Assembly: GCF_036231355.1 (NCBI RefSeq)
Contig: NZ_CP109496.1
Location: 434,001-498,000, forward strand
Length of the DNA: 64,000 nt
Direction: 5' to 3'
Source: Streptomyces sp. NBC_01431
Lineage (GTDB): Bacteria > Actinomycetota > Actinomycetes > Streptomycetales > Streptomycetaceae
Shown here piece after piece: positions 1-8,128 of the stretch. The notes under the pieces are model-generated. The model saw only the letters and a list, made by a program, of their open reading frames with translations. It was not told the origin of the DNA and made no database searches. Positions within the stretch are counted from its first letter, which is position 1; every line of letters begins with the position of its first letter. The position numbers and the translations under genes were made by a program.

Positions 1-788
1 CCGCCCGCCATGGCGGCCGCCCAGAGCCGCCCGCCGTCGTCGAACCGGATGTTGTCGAACCGGCTGCCGCCGTCGGAGGCCTCGGCGAACACCTTGCCGT
101 CCGAGAGCGTCCCGTCCTCCCCCACGTCGAAGACGCGGATGCACCCACCCCGAGTGTCGGACACGTACAACTGACGCTCGTCGGGCGAGAAGACGAGCCC
201 GTTGGGCGCCTCGAACCCGTCCGCGACGATCCGCACCTCGCCGGTCGACGGGTCGGCCCGGTAGACGTGGCAGCCGCCGATCTCGGGTTCGGCGCGGATG
301 CCCTCGTAGTCGCTGGTGATGCCGAAATCGGGGTCGGAGAACCAGACGGACCCGTCCGAGCGCACGACCGCGTCGTTGGGACTGTTGAACCGCTTGCCCT
401 CGAAACGGTCTGCGATCACGGTGATCCGCCCGTCGGGCTCGGTGCGGGTGACCCGGCGATTGCCCTGCTCGCAGGTGATGAGCCGCCCCTCGCGGTCGAG
501 CGTGTTGCCGTTGGGATGCCCGGCGGGCGAGCGGAAGACGGAGACCGCGCCGGTCGCCTCGTCCCAGCGCAGCATCCGGTCGTTCGGGATGTCGCTCCAG
601 ATGAACTGACGCCACGCGGGCAGGTAGAGCGGCCCCTCGGCCCAGCGGCAGTTGTCGTGGAGCACCTCAAGCCGGTCGTCCCCGGCGGTGTACCGCCCGG
701 TCCGGAACCGCTCGTCCAGGATCTCGTACAGCGGTGTGTGGGGCTGGAAGGACACGGTATCCCCTGACGTGATCGAACTGAATGACAT
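1..788 (-). CDS. SMP-30/gluconolactonase/LRE family protein (3' end outside window)
   Basis: Reading leftward from ATG at 788, the frame stays open to the window edge (about 262 codons). It encodes a beta-propeller lactonase-like protein: WAEGPLY near residue 50, SPNDAVVRSDGSVWFSDPDF near residue 140 and PNGLVFSPDERQLYVSDT near residue 200 are typical SMP-30/gluconolactonase blade motifs with metal-binding Glu, Asn and Asp residues. The family hydrolyses sugar or aromatic lactones; the substrate is unknown here. The C-terminus is cut off by the window. Only 42 bases separate the start from the divergent Lrp gene, so the regulator probably controls it. Confident on family, not on substrate. 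Confidence 0.85.
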   Translation of the reverse strand, partial: MSFSSITSGDTVSFQPHTPLYEILDERFRTGRYTAGDDRLEVLHDNCRWAEGPLYLPAWRQFIWSDIPNDRMLRWDEATGAVSVFRSPAGHPNGNTLDREGRLITCEQGNRRVTRTEPDGRITVIADRFEGKRFNSPNDAVVRSDGSVWFSDPDFGITSDYEGIRAEPEIGGCHVYRADPSTGEVRIVADGFEAPNGLVFSPDERQLYVSDTRGGCIRVFDVGEDGTLSDGKVFAEASDGGSRFDNIRFDDGGRLWAAAMAG

Positions 789-830
789 TCTCTGGATCAC
801 GACTATGCCAGAACGAGATATGGTTCGGCC

Positions 831-1292
831 ATGGGAAACGTGGACGAGATCGACCGCAGGCTGATCGCCCTGCTCCAGCAGCACGCCAACACGGCGTACG
901 CGGCGCTGGGCAAGGAGGTGGGGCTCTCGGCCGGCGCCACGCATGAGCGGGTTCGCAAGCTGCGCGAGCGCGGGGTGATCAGGCGCACGACGGTCGAGGT
1001 CGACCCCGCGGCCCTGGGCCAGGGCGTACTGGCCTTCGTGATGGTCGACTCCACCTCGTGGATGGGCGACTCGGCGGCGGCCTTCGCGGCGATCCCCGAG
1101 ATTCAGGAGGCCCATGTGATCGCGGGCAGCGCCTCGGTGCTGGTGAAGGTGCGCACATCGACGACCGAACAGCTCCAGGACGTCCTGCGCAGGCTGTACG
1201 CGATCGACGGTGTGAGCGGCACCCATGCGACGGTGTCCCTGGAGACGTTCTTCGAACGCCCGGTCTCCCCGCTGCCTCCGGCCGGAGGCTGA
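831..1292 (+). CDS. Lrp/AsnC family transcriptional regulator
   Basis: 153 aa. It has an N-terminal winged helix-turn-helix (DEIDRRLIALLQQHANTAYA, then LSAGATHERVRKLRERGVIR) followed by a C-terminal RAM/AsnC effector domain (residues about 65-140, with HVIAGSASVLVKVR). Length and layout are standard for the family. No clear Shine-Dalgarno precedes the ATG, so translation from a near-leaderless transcript is possible. It is divergent from the SMP-30 gene at 42 bases, which suggests local control of that gene and autoregulation. Effector unknown; Lrp proteins usually sense amino acids or small acids. Confidence 0.9.
   Translation: MGNVDEIDRRLIALLQQHANTAYAALGKEVGLSAGATHERVRKLRERGVIRRTTVEVDPAALGQGVLAFVMVDSTSWMGDSAAAFAAIPEIQEAHVIAGSASVLVKVRTSTTEQLQDVLRRLYAIDGVSGTHATVSLETFFERPVSPLPPAGG
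1274..1289 (+). terminator. Palindrome at the 3' end of the Lrp gene
   Basis: GCCTCCGGCCGGAGGC is a perfect 16-base palindrome just before the TGA of the Lrp gene. It could fold as a short GC hairpin and stop or stabilise the transcript. No U-run follows, as is usual in Streptomyces. Confidence 0.35.
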
Positions 1293-1388
1293 CCGAAGGG
1301 TCGCGGGGTGGGGCCGGGCGCGGTCACCGGCATGGGCCGAATCTAGGAACGGGGCCAGCCACCCACCCGCACCCCCTGCCCACACACA

Positions 1389-1658
1389 ATGCCGTCGAGC
1401 TGCCAGCGCGCGCCCTACGCGGGATGCCTGACCTGCCAAGACGGGCTGGGGCTGCCTTTCATGTTCATGCCTTCGTCCGCGGCGGATGGCGCCCCGCACG
1501 CCGACCTGTACCGGCGCAACGCCAACGGCCGACACCTCGACGCCCTGGCCGCCGAACGCCGCGAACGCGCTCGCATGGGTAGCGAGAAGGGCATCCATCG
1601 GCGCGGACGCCCTTCTCGCCGTGGTCGCACGGCCAAGCGGACCCGGTGGTCTGCCTAG
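1389..1658 (+). CDS. Hypothetical short ORF, possibly a gene remnant
   Basis: 89 aa, product not recognised. The first two thirds (CLTCQDGLGLPFMFMPS, then ADLYRRNANGRHLDALAAER) look protein-like. The last 25 residues are Arg-rich and run through a strong hairpin (1582-1619), so the real protein may end earlier or this may be a broken gene. No clear ribosome binding site. It is convergent with the acetyltransferase at 1655-2149. Confidence 0.3.
   Translation: MPSSCQRAPYAGCLTCQDGLGLPFMFMPSSAADGAPHADLYRRNANGRHLDALAAERRERARMGSEKGIHRRGRPSRRGRTAKRTRWSA
1582..1619. terminator. 11-bp hairpin between convergent genes
   Basis: GCGAGAAGGGC at 1582-1592 pairs perfectly with GCCCTTCTCGC at 1609-1619 across a 16-base loop. 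It lies just downstream of the leftward acetyltransferase stop, consistent with a bidirectional terminator. Confidence 0.6.
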
Positions 1659-2149
1659 TTGTTCGTCAGGTCCTTGGTCATGACCAGTTCCCTGCCCGTG
1701 CCATCGGCCAAGAGGTCGCCCAGCACATCGGTGTCCCTGAACCCGTGGCGCTCGTAGAGAGCAGCAGCCCGCTTGTTGTCCGGCATCACGGACAAACTCA
1801 GAGACTTGGCACCCCGCTCCGCAGCCCACCGGGCAATCTCCCGGATCAGGCAGTCGCCGACCCCACTGCCCCGGGCCGCGGGACTCACCCACATCGAGAT
1901 CAGCTCAACGCCGTCCTGCTCGCCCGGAATGCCGCTGGCCATCCCCGCAGGACGGCCGTCAACCACGGCGACGACATTGTGTGCGCCGGGGATCTCCATA
2001 CGGGCACGCCAGCGGTCTTCGCGATCACCAGCTCCCTGCCACTGGGCGAGCGTCGACCCGAACGCGTAGGGCGCCTCCGCCAGGGCTGCCTGTCGCAGTT
2101 CCCGCCAGATCGGCCAGTCGTCTGATTCCAAAGTGCGCAGTTCAAGCAT
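1655..2149 (-). CDS. GNAT family N-acetyltransferase
   Basis: 164 aa from ATG at 2149 (MLELRTLESDDWPIWRELR). GNAT hallmarks: beta4/alpha3 segment MWVSPAARGSGVGDCLI with the acetyl-CoA pyrophosphate loop (R-x-x-G-x-G/A), and the C-terminal NKRAAALYERHGF motif with the usual Tyr. It transfers an acetyl group from acetyl-CoA to an amine; the substrate is not predictable. The frame stays open far upstream, but that part is Arg/Pro-rich shadow sequence, so the short start is preferred. It stands alone, transcribed in the same direction as the MarR gene upstream. Confidence 0.85.
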   Translation of the reverse strand: MLELRTLESDDWPIWRELRQAALAEAPYAFGSTLAQWQGAGDREDRWRARMEIPGAHNVVAVVDGRPAGMASGIPGEQDGVELISMWVSPAARGSGVGDCLIREIARWAAERGAKSLSLSVMPDNKRAAALYERHGFRDTDVLGDLLADGTGRELVMTKDLTNN

Positions 2150-2241
2150 GACGCAGACCCTGCCGTACCGGCGGAAGCAATGGCAACGGGATAACGTCCG
2201 ATCTCCGTACCGGTGCACCTCTGCGGTCACAGGCACTAGGA

Positions 2242-2748
2242 CTAGGTGGCCCGCGGCGCGGATTCCTGCCCGGTCGGCGGGTGGCACGCGGCGTGGGCGT
2301 CGGCTTCCTCCGTGCGCGGCCAGTACCGCCCTTCGAGGGCCTCGGCGCTGCGGTTGAGCCGAACCAGGGCGTCCTCCAGCTGCCGCACCTCCTCGGGGGA
2401 CCAGTCCGCGACCACCTGGGCCAGGCACGACCGGTTGACATCACGGTCTCCGGCAAGCCGACGCCCGCCTTCGGCCGTGATGCGCAGCTTGCGGGCCATG
2501 CCGCCGTCCGGGTCCGCGACGCGCTCGGCCAGTCCGCAGCGCAGCAGTGCCGCCGTCTGGCGGTTCACAGTCGAGGTGTCGAGCCCGAAGGCTTCCGCCA
2601 ACTGCCCGATGGACATGGGGCCTTGGGTCTCGATCCGGCTGAGCAACAGGTACGCCGACCGCTCCAGGCGTTCGGCATCGCGCTCGCGCCGGGCCAGCAC
2701 CTGGTACCGCGAGAGCAGCATCAGCTCCCGCTCCAGTTTCTCCAGCAC
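2242..2748 (-). CDS. MarR family transcriptional regulator
   Basis: 168 aa from GTG at 2748, chosen because GGGAGG sits 4-5 bases upstream on the coding strand. It has a MarR winged helix: SIGQLAEAFGLDTSTVNRQT is the recognition region, then a wing with RVADPDGGMARKLRITAEG. It is divergent from an old yellow enzyme gene, and an imperfect palindrome (2855-2883) lies between them. By analogy with other MarR/oxidoreductase pairs it probably represses the flavoenzyme until an electrophile or phenolic ligand binds (inference). The frame extends to 3021, but that part overlaps the divergent gene. Confidence 0.88.
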   Translation of the reverse strand: MLEKLERELMLLSRYQVLARRERDAERLERSAYLLLSRIETQGPMSIGQLAEAFGLDTSTVNRQTAALLRCGLAERVADPDGGMARKLRITAEGGRRLAGDRDVNRSCLAQVVADWSPEEVRQLEDALVRLNRSAEALEGRYWPRTEEADAHAACHPPTGQESAPRAT

Positions 2749-2854
2749 TGCACCTCCCGCTCCTTCCGGCGCTTCATTATCGCGGACCCATGGACCGGTC
2801 GGCCTCGGCGGGGTGGTCTGAGGACGACTCCGCGGGAAACCGGGCACGGCAATA

Positions 2855-2883
2855 TGCATGATACATAACATGTGTACTATGCA
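2855..2883. promoter_or_regulatory. Imperfect palindrome, likely MarR operator, with a TACTAT -10
   Basis: TGCATGATACATA (2855-2867) is an inverted match of TGTGTACTATGCA (2871-2883) at 10 of 13 positions. The site sits in the 184-bp gap between the divergent MarR and flavin oxidoreductase genes. TACTAT at 2875-2880 could be the -10 box of the rightward gene, so a bound repressor would block it. Confidence 0.55.
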
Positions 2884-2932
2884 CTCCTCGTTGTGACTCC
2901 GACGAGCCACAGCCTCAACCCGGAGGACCCGC

Positions 2933-4063
2933 ATGCCCGACACCACGCCCACCGCATCCCGCGCGGCAAAGATCCTGTCCCGGCCCATCACCCTGAACGG
3001 CCTGACCGTCCCCAACCGCATCGCGATGGCTCCGATGACGCGGATGTTCTCCCCCGGCGGCGTACCGGGCGAGGACGTGCAGGCGTATTACGCCAGCCGG
3101 GCCGCCGCCGGTGTGGGCCTGATCGTCACGGAAGGCACCTACGTCGGCCACGAATCCGCCGGCCAGAGCGACCGGGTGCCGCGGTTCCACGGCGAGGACC
3201 AGCTGGCAGGGTGGGCGAAGGTCGCCGCAGCCGTACACGAGGCGGGCGGCACGATCGTGCCCCAGCTGTGGCACATAGGCATGGTCCGCAAGCAGGGTGA
3301 GGCACCGTACGCCGACGCACCCGCCGTCGGGCCCTCCGGCATTCGCGTCGACGGCACCGAGGGCACCGGCAAGGCCATGTCGCGCACCGACCTCGACGAC
3401 GTCATCGGCGCCTTCGCCGACGCAGCCGCAGAGGCCGAACGGATCGGCTTCGACGGGATCGAACTGCACGGCGCCCACGGCTACTTGCTCGACCAGTTCC
3501 TGTGGGAGCGCACCAACCGCCGCACCGACGCGTACGGCGGCGACGCGGTGGCCCGTACGAAGTTCGCCGCGGAGATCGTGGCAGCGGTCCGCGAACGCGT
3601 GGCAGCCGACTTCCCCGTGATCTTCCGCTACTCGCAGTGGAAGCAGGAGGCGTACGACGCCCGGCTCGCGCAGACCCCGGAGGAACTGGAGGCGATCCTG
3701 GCTCCGCTGGCGGAAGCGGGCGTCGACGCCTTCCACGCCTCCACCCGGCGCTACTGGCTCCCGGAGTTCGAGGGCTCGGACCTGAACCTGGCGGGCTGGA
3801 CCAAGAAGCTCACCGATCGGCCGACCATCACCGTCGGCTCGGTGGGCCTCAACGGCGACTTCATCCGCTCCTTCGCGGGCGAGGGTGCGGCGCTCGGCGA
3901 CATCGACAACCTCCTGGACCGCATGGAACGCGACGAGTTCGACATGGTCGCCGTCGGCCGGGCCCTGCTCCAGGACCCCCAGTGGGCGGCGAAGGTCCTC
4001 GGCGATCGCTTCGACGAACTGAAGCCCTACGACGCGGCAGCGCTCACGTCACTCAGCCGGTAA
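2933..4063 (+). CDS. NADH:flavin oxidoreductase, old yellow enzyme family
   Basis: 376 aa FMN-binding TIM barrel with GGAGG about 7 bases upstream of the ATG. Family motifs in order: RIAMAPMTRMF near residue 30, VPQLWHIGM near residue 110, HGAHGYLLDQFLWERTNRR near residue 185 (paired His plus NRR), RYSQWKQ near residue 235 and VGRALLQDPQW near residue 345. These enzymes reduce activated C=C bonds of enones and similar electrophiles using NAD(P)H. Paired divergently with a MarR regulator, it is probably an inducible detoxification or bioreduction enzyme. Confidence 0.92.
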   Translation: MPDTTPTASRAAKILSRPITLNGLTVPNRIAMAPMTRMFSPGGVPGEDVQAYYASRAAAGVGLIVTEGTYVGHESAGQSDRVPRFHGEDQLAGWAKVAAAVHEAGGTIVPQLWHIGMVRKQGEAPYADAPAVGPSGIRVDGTEGTGKAMSRTDLDDVIGAFADAAAEAERIGFDGIELHGAHGYLLDQFLWERTNRRTDAYGGDAVARTKFAAEIVAAVRERVAADFPVIFRYSQWKQEAYDARLAQTPEELEAILAPLAEAGVDAFHASTRRYWLPEFEGSDLNLAGWTKKLTDRPTITVGSVGLNGDFIRSFAGEGAALGDIDNLLDRMERDEFDMVAVGRALLQDPQWAAKVLGDRFDELKPYDAAALTSLSR

Positions 4064-4079
4064 CCGAAGCCGGCTTCGG
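4064..4079. terminator. Palindrome directly after the flavin oxidoreductase stop
   Basis: CCGAAGCCGGCTTCGG is a perfect 16-base palindrome immediately after the TAA. It lies between convergent genes, so a weak bidirectional terminator is plausible. Confidence 0.4.
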
Positions 4080-4196
4080 CTCAAGCGACGCGACGGTGGC
4101 GGCGTAGCGGTACGTGCACACGATCCTGCTGGCGGTTCGGAGGTCCCGCCGTGACGGTGCCACCAGACCTCGGTCGCCGCTACCCCGCCGTCGCGC

Positions 4197-4682
4197 TCAG
4201 ATCTTGAGACTGCCCAGGGGAACAGCACCCCGGTAGGCGTGAATGGTCACGGCAGTGCTGTCCAGCTTGATCAGAACGAGGGCGATGATCGACCCGTCGG
4301 GCGCGCGGACCACTGTGCCCGTTCGGACGGTGTTCCGCGGGGTGACCAGGACGGTCCCGCCTCGGGTACATCCGGAGACGATGCGGACGACCCGTAGTTG
4401 GGCCTCACCGGGGGCGGGAGCGTCGCCGTAGGGCGGGGGCAGGAGCGAATCGGCAGGCGCCTGCGGCTCGTCGTGCGGGGGGCCGAGGCCTTGGACCGTA
4501 GGCACCTCGGCGGCCCGGCTCAGGGTTGTGCCACAGACGCTGAGTGTCCTGACTGCCTCGTGGTTGTGCGGTTGCGTGGTGCTGCATCCCGCTCCAGCTA
4601 CCAGCAGTGCTGCGGCGACCGTGAGCACGGCGCGGGCGGGTGCGCCGTGCTCACGGGGCAGACCGGTCGTGTTCAGTTGCAC
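4197..4682 (-). CDS. Small secreted lipoprotein, function unknown
   Basis: About 161 aa if translation starts at GTG 4682. An N-terminal basic segment and hydrophobic stretch (RAVLTVAAALLVAGAGC) end at a Cys that fits a lipobox loosely, followed by a Ser/Thr/Gln linker; this indicates export and lipidation. Two more Cys in the mature part (SVCGTT, VSGCTRGG) could form a disulfide. No enzyme motif is visible. GGAG lies only 2 bases upstream of the GTG, so the exact start is uncertain. The frame stays open upstream to 5366, but that part is not convincing protein. Confidence 0.6.
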   Translation of the reverse strand: MQLNTTGLPREHGAPARAVLTVAAALLVAGAGCSTTQPHNHEAVRTLSVCGTTLSRAAEVPTVQGLGPPHDEPQAPADSLLPPPYGDAPAPGEAQLRVVRIVSGCTRGGTVLVTPRNTVRTGTVVRAPDGSIIALVLIKLDSTAVTIHAYRGAVPLGSLKI

Positions 4683-5001
4683 TTCTCCGATTTTCCGTAG
4701 TCCTGCCAGGTCGTGGTGAATCCGCCGCCCGTACTGTCGAGCGGGCCGGCCACGCATGGGCCTTGAAGGCGCCATCGCCCCGCTCCGTGTGACGCCCGCC
4801 CCTCCAGCGACACCACCGGTCAACGGCCTGCTGACCAAGCGGACCACGACCGCGTACACGGACCACCGCGGTTTGCGCGCCCAGTTGGGCGCCCGGCACG
4901 ACTGCAGGCAGCGAACCGGCGGCCCAGGGGCCCCGCTCACTCCGCTTCCTGGTCCGACGGACTGCGGACCCCCGACGCAGGGCCCCCCATAAGCACGCCG
5001 C
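4683..5001. other. Intergenic stretch without a recognisable gene
   Basis: Between the lipoprotein start and the cold-shock remnant. ORFs here have biased composition and no recognisable motifs. It may contain the lipoprotein promoter, but no clear -10/-35 pair was seen. Confidence 0.4.
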
Positions 5002-5166
5002 GTGCAGGACCGCGGTGGTCCGGACGTGATCGTCCACTTCCCCGCCATCCAGTTCTCCGCCATCCAGACGACCGGCGTCAAGGAGCTGGCCGAGGGTACG
5101 GCCATCGAGTACGACGTTACGCAGGCCCCAAAGGCCCCAGACGAGAACGTGGTGCCGCACCGCTGA
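5002..5166 (+). pseudogene. Truncated cold-shock domain (CspA-like) gene
   Basis: The frame from 5002 gives about 54 residues, starting DRGGPDVIVHFPAIQ and ending VTQAPKAPDENVVPH. This matches the C-terminal two thirds of a cold-shock protein: RNP-2 (VFVHFSAI in normal copies), then the EYDVTQGPKGP-like segment before the usual C-terminus. The N-terminal strand with the WFN/RNP-1 motif (about the first 20 residues) is absent, and AIQ is duplicated (FPAIQFSAIQ). The true protein would bind single-stranded RNA/DNA; this copy lacks half the binding surface. Family assignment is by recognition of the motif order. Confidence 0.6.
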
Positions 5167-5228
5167 CGGCGCTTCACGAGATCAGGGTCACCAAATGCAG
5201 ACGCTGGGCGCTGCCTTGGCCGCCTGAA

Positions 5229-5697
5229 TGACCGAGCAGGGGCCGACGGTGACCAGCGCGGCCACGGTCGCCGCACTCTCTTCCGTACCCGAGCGGCTTG
5301 CCGGCACCGCCGTGGGGTCGTAGTGGACCTTCCACAACCTCGGCGGGTCGGGCTCGCGGTCGGCATGGCGGTCTACCGCTGGTCGGCGCAGGACTCGCTC
5401 ACCGGGAGCCTGGCAAGGAACCACATCCCGGGCGGCTACTCGACTCGCGACGTCGTCAGGAACCCCGAGGACGGCGTCCAACTGCTCCGCGACCGCACCG
5501 ACCTCGGAGCCCAACAGGTCTCCCAGGTGTACGAGTCGCTCTTCACCCAGGGCAACCAGGCCGCGATGTGGCTGCTCTTCGCCACGTCGGCGATTGCGCT
5601 CTGCGTCATCGGCGCGCTTGGCCTGCGGCGCACGAAGGCGCCGGAGCCCGGCCCCGCCCCGGCAGCGGCGCAGCCCCTGCACAGCGAGCGGCGCTGA
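5229..5697 (+). pseudogene. Decayed MFS transporter, C-terminal remnant
   Basis: SAATVAALSSVPERLAGTA near 5250-5310 resembles the conserved periplasmic segment of 14-helix (DHA2) exporters. It is followed by an in-frame TAG near 5321, then WTFHNLGGS in the same frame, then a frame change into GLAVGMAVY. The last frame runs to 5697 through a membrane helix (AAMWLLFATSAIALCVIGAL) and a polar tail, as at the end of such transporters. At least one stop, one frameshift and loss of the N-terminal 11-12 helices make it non-functional. The stretch from 5323 could still make a 124-aa one-helix peptide. Confidence 0.55.
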
Positions 5698-5709
5698 GCG
5701 AGCCATCGC

Positions 5710-5748
5710 GGGGGCCGACCCGTGGTACGTACCCCGGGGTCGGCCCCC
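5710..5748. terminator. 12-bp GC hairpin
   Basis: GGGGGCCGACCC (5710-5721) pairs perfectly with GGGTCGGCCCCC (5737-5748). It sits just after the MFS remnant stop and downstream of the leftward carboxypeptidase, the position expected of a terminator shared by convergent transcripts. Confidence 0.65.
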
Positions 5749-5888
5749 GTCCCGACCCCGGGGGTGAGGAAAGCACCATGCAGTGACCACCCTCCCGAAC
5801 GGCAACTCAGCGTGCGCTTCCGGGAGGTGGGTTGAACGGCGATCGAGGTCGGTTCAACGGTGATCGCCACAGCTGGGGGCCACCGGCT

Positions 5889-7262
5889 TCAGCCCTTGGC
5901 GGCGACGGTGGTCTGGTAGGGCGCCGCCGCGTGCTGGGCGGCGTACAGCAGGGCGGGCTTCATCTTGGGCCAGAAGTAGCTGTCCTGGCAGGAGTAGGGC
6001 GGGGTGAATCCGTCGCAGCCGCGGCGGTCGCTGTCGCCGACCTCGATGGTGAAGCTGGCGAGGCCCAGTTTGTCGAAGGTCCAGTCGTCGGTGCCGCCGG
6101 ACGCGTCGTACAGGAGCTCGCCGGCCTGCCCGGACTTGTAACCCGTGATCGAGCCCATCTCAGTGGCCAGGGCGCGCAGCGCGGAGTCGTTCCCGGTGTG
6201 CGCGGTGTGGTCGAATCCCCAGGGCAGCAACACCATGTTCGCGTCGCCGTGGAGGCTGATCATCATGCCCCGGGCGTCGGCCGGCGCGGGGTCGTCGTCC
6301 TCGGTGCCGGTACGCGCGGCCGGGTACAACTGCCGGAACAGGCCTTCCAGGGCGGTGTTCTCCGGCTCGGAGTCGGCGGCCGGGCCGAGGTACTCCTGGC
6401 CGCACGCCTGCCGCGAGGTGCCCAGACCGCCCCAGTGGGTGCCCGCGTTGCGGTTGAGGTCGATGCCGATCTGGCCGTTTCGGCCGCAGGTCGTGCCGTG
6501 GGAGTCGTTGGCGTTCTTGCGCTGCAGTACGGGGTTGTCGCCGCCGGAGGCGACCATGTCGACGCCGTCCGGGTTGGCGATGGGCACGACCCACATCTCG
6601 GTGGTGTCCATCAGCTTGGTGATGTCGGCGTCCTTGCCGTACTGACTCGTCAGCGCGTCGATCCACCGCAGGGCGACCTCGCCGGTGGTGATCTCGCGGG
6701 CGTGGATCTGCCCCATGAGGAAGAAGCGGGGCTTGCTGGAGTTCGGGACGAGCGCGCAGTCCCCCGGCCGCATCTTGGTGACGCAGATGGCCTTGAGATC
6801 CCGCCCACCGGCGCTGTCCTGCTTCTTTCGCCAGGACTGGCCGTACGTCACGACGGTGGCCAAGTCCGGGTGCTGGGTGGCGACTTGGTCAAGGTGGGCG
6901 TAGTTCCCGTCGACCGTGCGGTAGCCGCCATAGTAGGTGTCGCCCACGGCGGGGCGAGCCGTGTCGGGGGTGGGCCGCGGCTGGGTTTTGACGGCGGTCG
7001 GGCCGAACCCGATGTGCCGCAGGGAGGCGGCCGTCGTCGGATCGCCCAGGACGAACAGGTCGTTGCCCTCCCTCCGCTCCAGGACGTCGTACCCGGCGGC
7101 GATGAGAGTCTGCGCGTCCTGGGTGCGCCGGATCGGTACGCGGTAGGTGACGAGGGTGTCGGCATGCGGGGCGGGGGTGTCGGCCGGTGCCACTTGGGGA
7201 AGCGCGGCGCCAGCCAGGACGAGGCCTCCGGCGGCCATGAGCACGAGCCGTCTGCGGGACAT
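5889..7262 (-). CDS. Secreted M14 family zinc carboxypeptidase
   Basis: 457 aa from ATG 7262, chosen because it starts an export signal (MSRRRLVLMAAGGLVLAGA, then a cleavage-like APA) and has a GGGAAGG upstream. The mature part is a peptidase M14 domain: zinc ligands HAREITTGE (H-x-x-E) near residue 200, substrate-binding GIDLNRNAGTHW near residue 275, the third zinc ligand in MISLHGDANM near residue 345 and the catalytic Glu in FTIEVGDSD near residue 420. Paired Cys (ICVTK/GDC, TTCGR/ACGQ, GCDGF/SCQD) suggest disulfides in an extracellular enzyme. It removes C-terminal residues from peptides. It stands alone. Confidence 0.93.
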   Translation of the reverse strand: MSRRRLVLMAAGGLVLAGAALPQVAPADTPAPHADTLVTYRVPIRRTQDAQTLIAAGYDVLERREGNDLFVLGDPTTAASLRHIGFGPTAVKTQPRPTPDTARPAVGDTYYGGYRTVDGNYAHLDQVATQHPDLATVVTYGQSWRKKQDSAGGRDLKAICVTKMRPGDCALVPNSSKPRFFLMGQIHAREITTGEVALRWIDALTSQYGKDADITKLMDTTEMWVVPIANPDGVDMVASGGDNPVLQRKNANDSHGTTCGRNGQIGIDLNRNAGTHWGGLGTSRQACGQEYLGPAADSEPENTALEGLFRQLYPAARTGTEDDDPAPADARGMMISLHGDANMVLLPWGFDHTAHTGNDSALRALATEMGSITGYKSGQAGELLYDASGGTDDWTFDKLGLASFTIEVGDSDRRGCDGFTPPYSCQDSYFWPKMKPALLYAAQHAAAPYQTTVAAKG

Positions 7263-7349
7263 GAGCGGGCCTTCCCTGGGGTACGGGGCGCGCGGGGCCG
7301 ACGAAAAAGGCCCGGCGGACCTCGCGCGCGCCACGAGCCGTCGCCTTGT

Positions 7350-7370
7350 GTCTTATGTCTTATGTCTTAT
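7350..7370. repeat. Three tandem copies of GTCTTAT
   Basis: GTCTTAT is repeated three times without interruption in the upstream region of the carboxypeptidase. It is AT-rich against a GC-rich background, so it could be a promoter or binding element, or simple slippage. Confidence 0.6.
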
Positions 7371-7690
7371 GCCGGGACGCTAATGGCTTGTGACGGGTCG
7401 TGCCTCGGCAGCGGCGGAGGTGGGTGATCTTCGGGCCATTCAGGTGAGAGCCGAGGTGTTCACGAGCGGGCCTGACCGGGCGCGGCGCATGTGGTCTTCG
7501 ACTCGCTGATGTCCGGGCAGTACGTGGGGTCGCCCCCGACCGTTCGCTGACGCAGCCGCCCGCTACGTGAGCCCGGCCTTCGCGCCCGACCAGGAGCCCA
7601 TCCAATGAAGCGCTCCTCCTTCCGCCCCTGCGGCCACGCCCTCGGCTCCATGTCCGCGGAGACCAGGCCGTCGTCGACCAGTTCCGCGCG

Positions 7691-8083
7691 ATGCTCAACG
7701 CCGCGCGCAGCCCGGAGCCCTGGACGCCCGGCCACGCCCAGGACATTGCCGTGAGGGTCGGCCCGTTCATCGAGCGCGCCCTCCCGCGCCCTGGCGACGA
7801 CCACTGCACCGAGATGATCGCCATCGCCCTTGTGAACCCCGACACCGGCCACGCCGCGGCATACCTCCACGACCACCAGCTCGGCTACACCGGCAAGGGT
7901 TGGTGCGCGGCGAGACCAAGGTCGCTGTCAATACAACGCGAGCATCCGGTTGTCCGGACGCGAATGGGACGCGGCCCCCGAGGTAGGGCGAGGCAACCTT
8001 TGTCGGCCAGGCGGGCGAACGCGGGCGCGGGCGCACACATCTGGCCCCGGACCGGGAAGTCACACAGTCATCGAGTCATGTAG
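7691..8083 (+). CDS. Hypothetical protein, possibly a 5'-truncated gene
   Basis: 130-aa frame. Residues 1-75 (SPEPWTPGHAQDIAVRVGPF, CTEMIAIALVNPDTGHAAAY, LHDHQLGYTGKG) have normal protein composition. The frame reads back to about 7670 (DQFRAMLNAARS) without a start codon or ribosome binding site. The last 50 residues are Arg/Gly/Ala-rich and unlikely to be real. It may be the remnant of a longer gene. No function recognised. Confidence 0.3.
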   Translation: MLNAARSPEPWTPGHAQDIAVRVGPFIERALPRPGDDHCTEMIAIALVNPDTGHAAAYLHDHQLGYTGKGWCAARPRSLSIQREHPVVRTRMGRGPRGRARQPLSARRANAGAGAHIWPRTGKSHSHRVM

Positions 8084-8128
8084 TCGTAGGCGTAGGCGGG
8101 GGCGCTTACCTGGGCGAAGAAGGTTCCC

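Noticed and set aside
4690..5366. Extension of the lipoprotein gene to the long leftward frame starting at 5366
   Set aside because: The extra 228 codons are Arg/Pro/Ser-rich, antisense to recognisable cold-shock and MFS remnants, and would bury the signal peptide in the middle.
5832..7427. A 531-codon rightward frame opposite the M14 carboxypeptidase
   Set aside because: The complementary strand carries all zinc and catalytic motifs of M14; the rightward frame is an antisense artefact.
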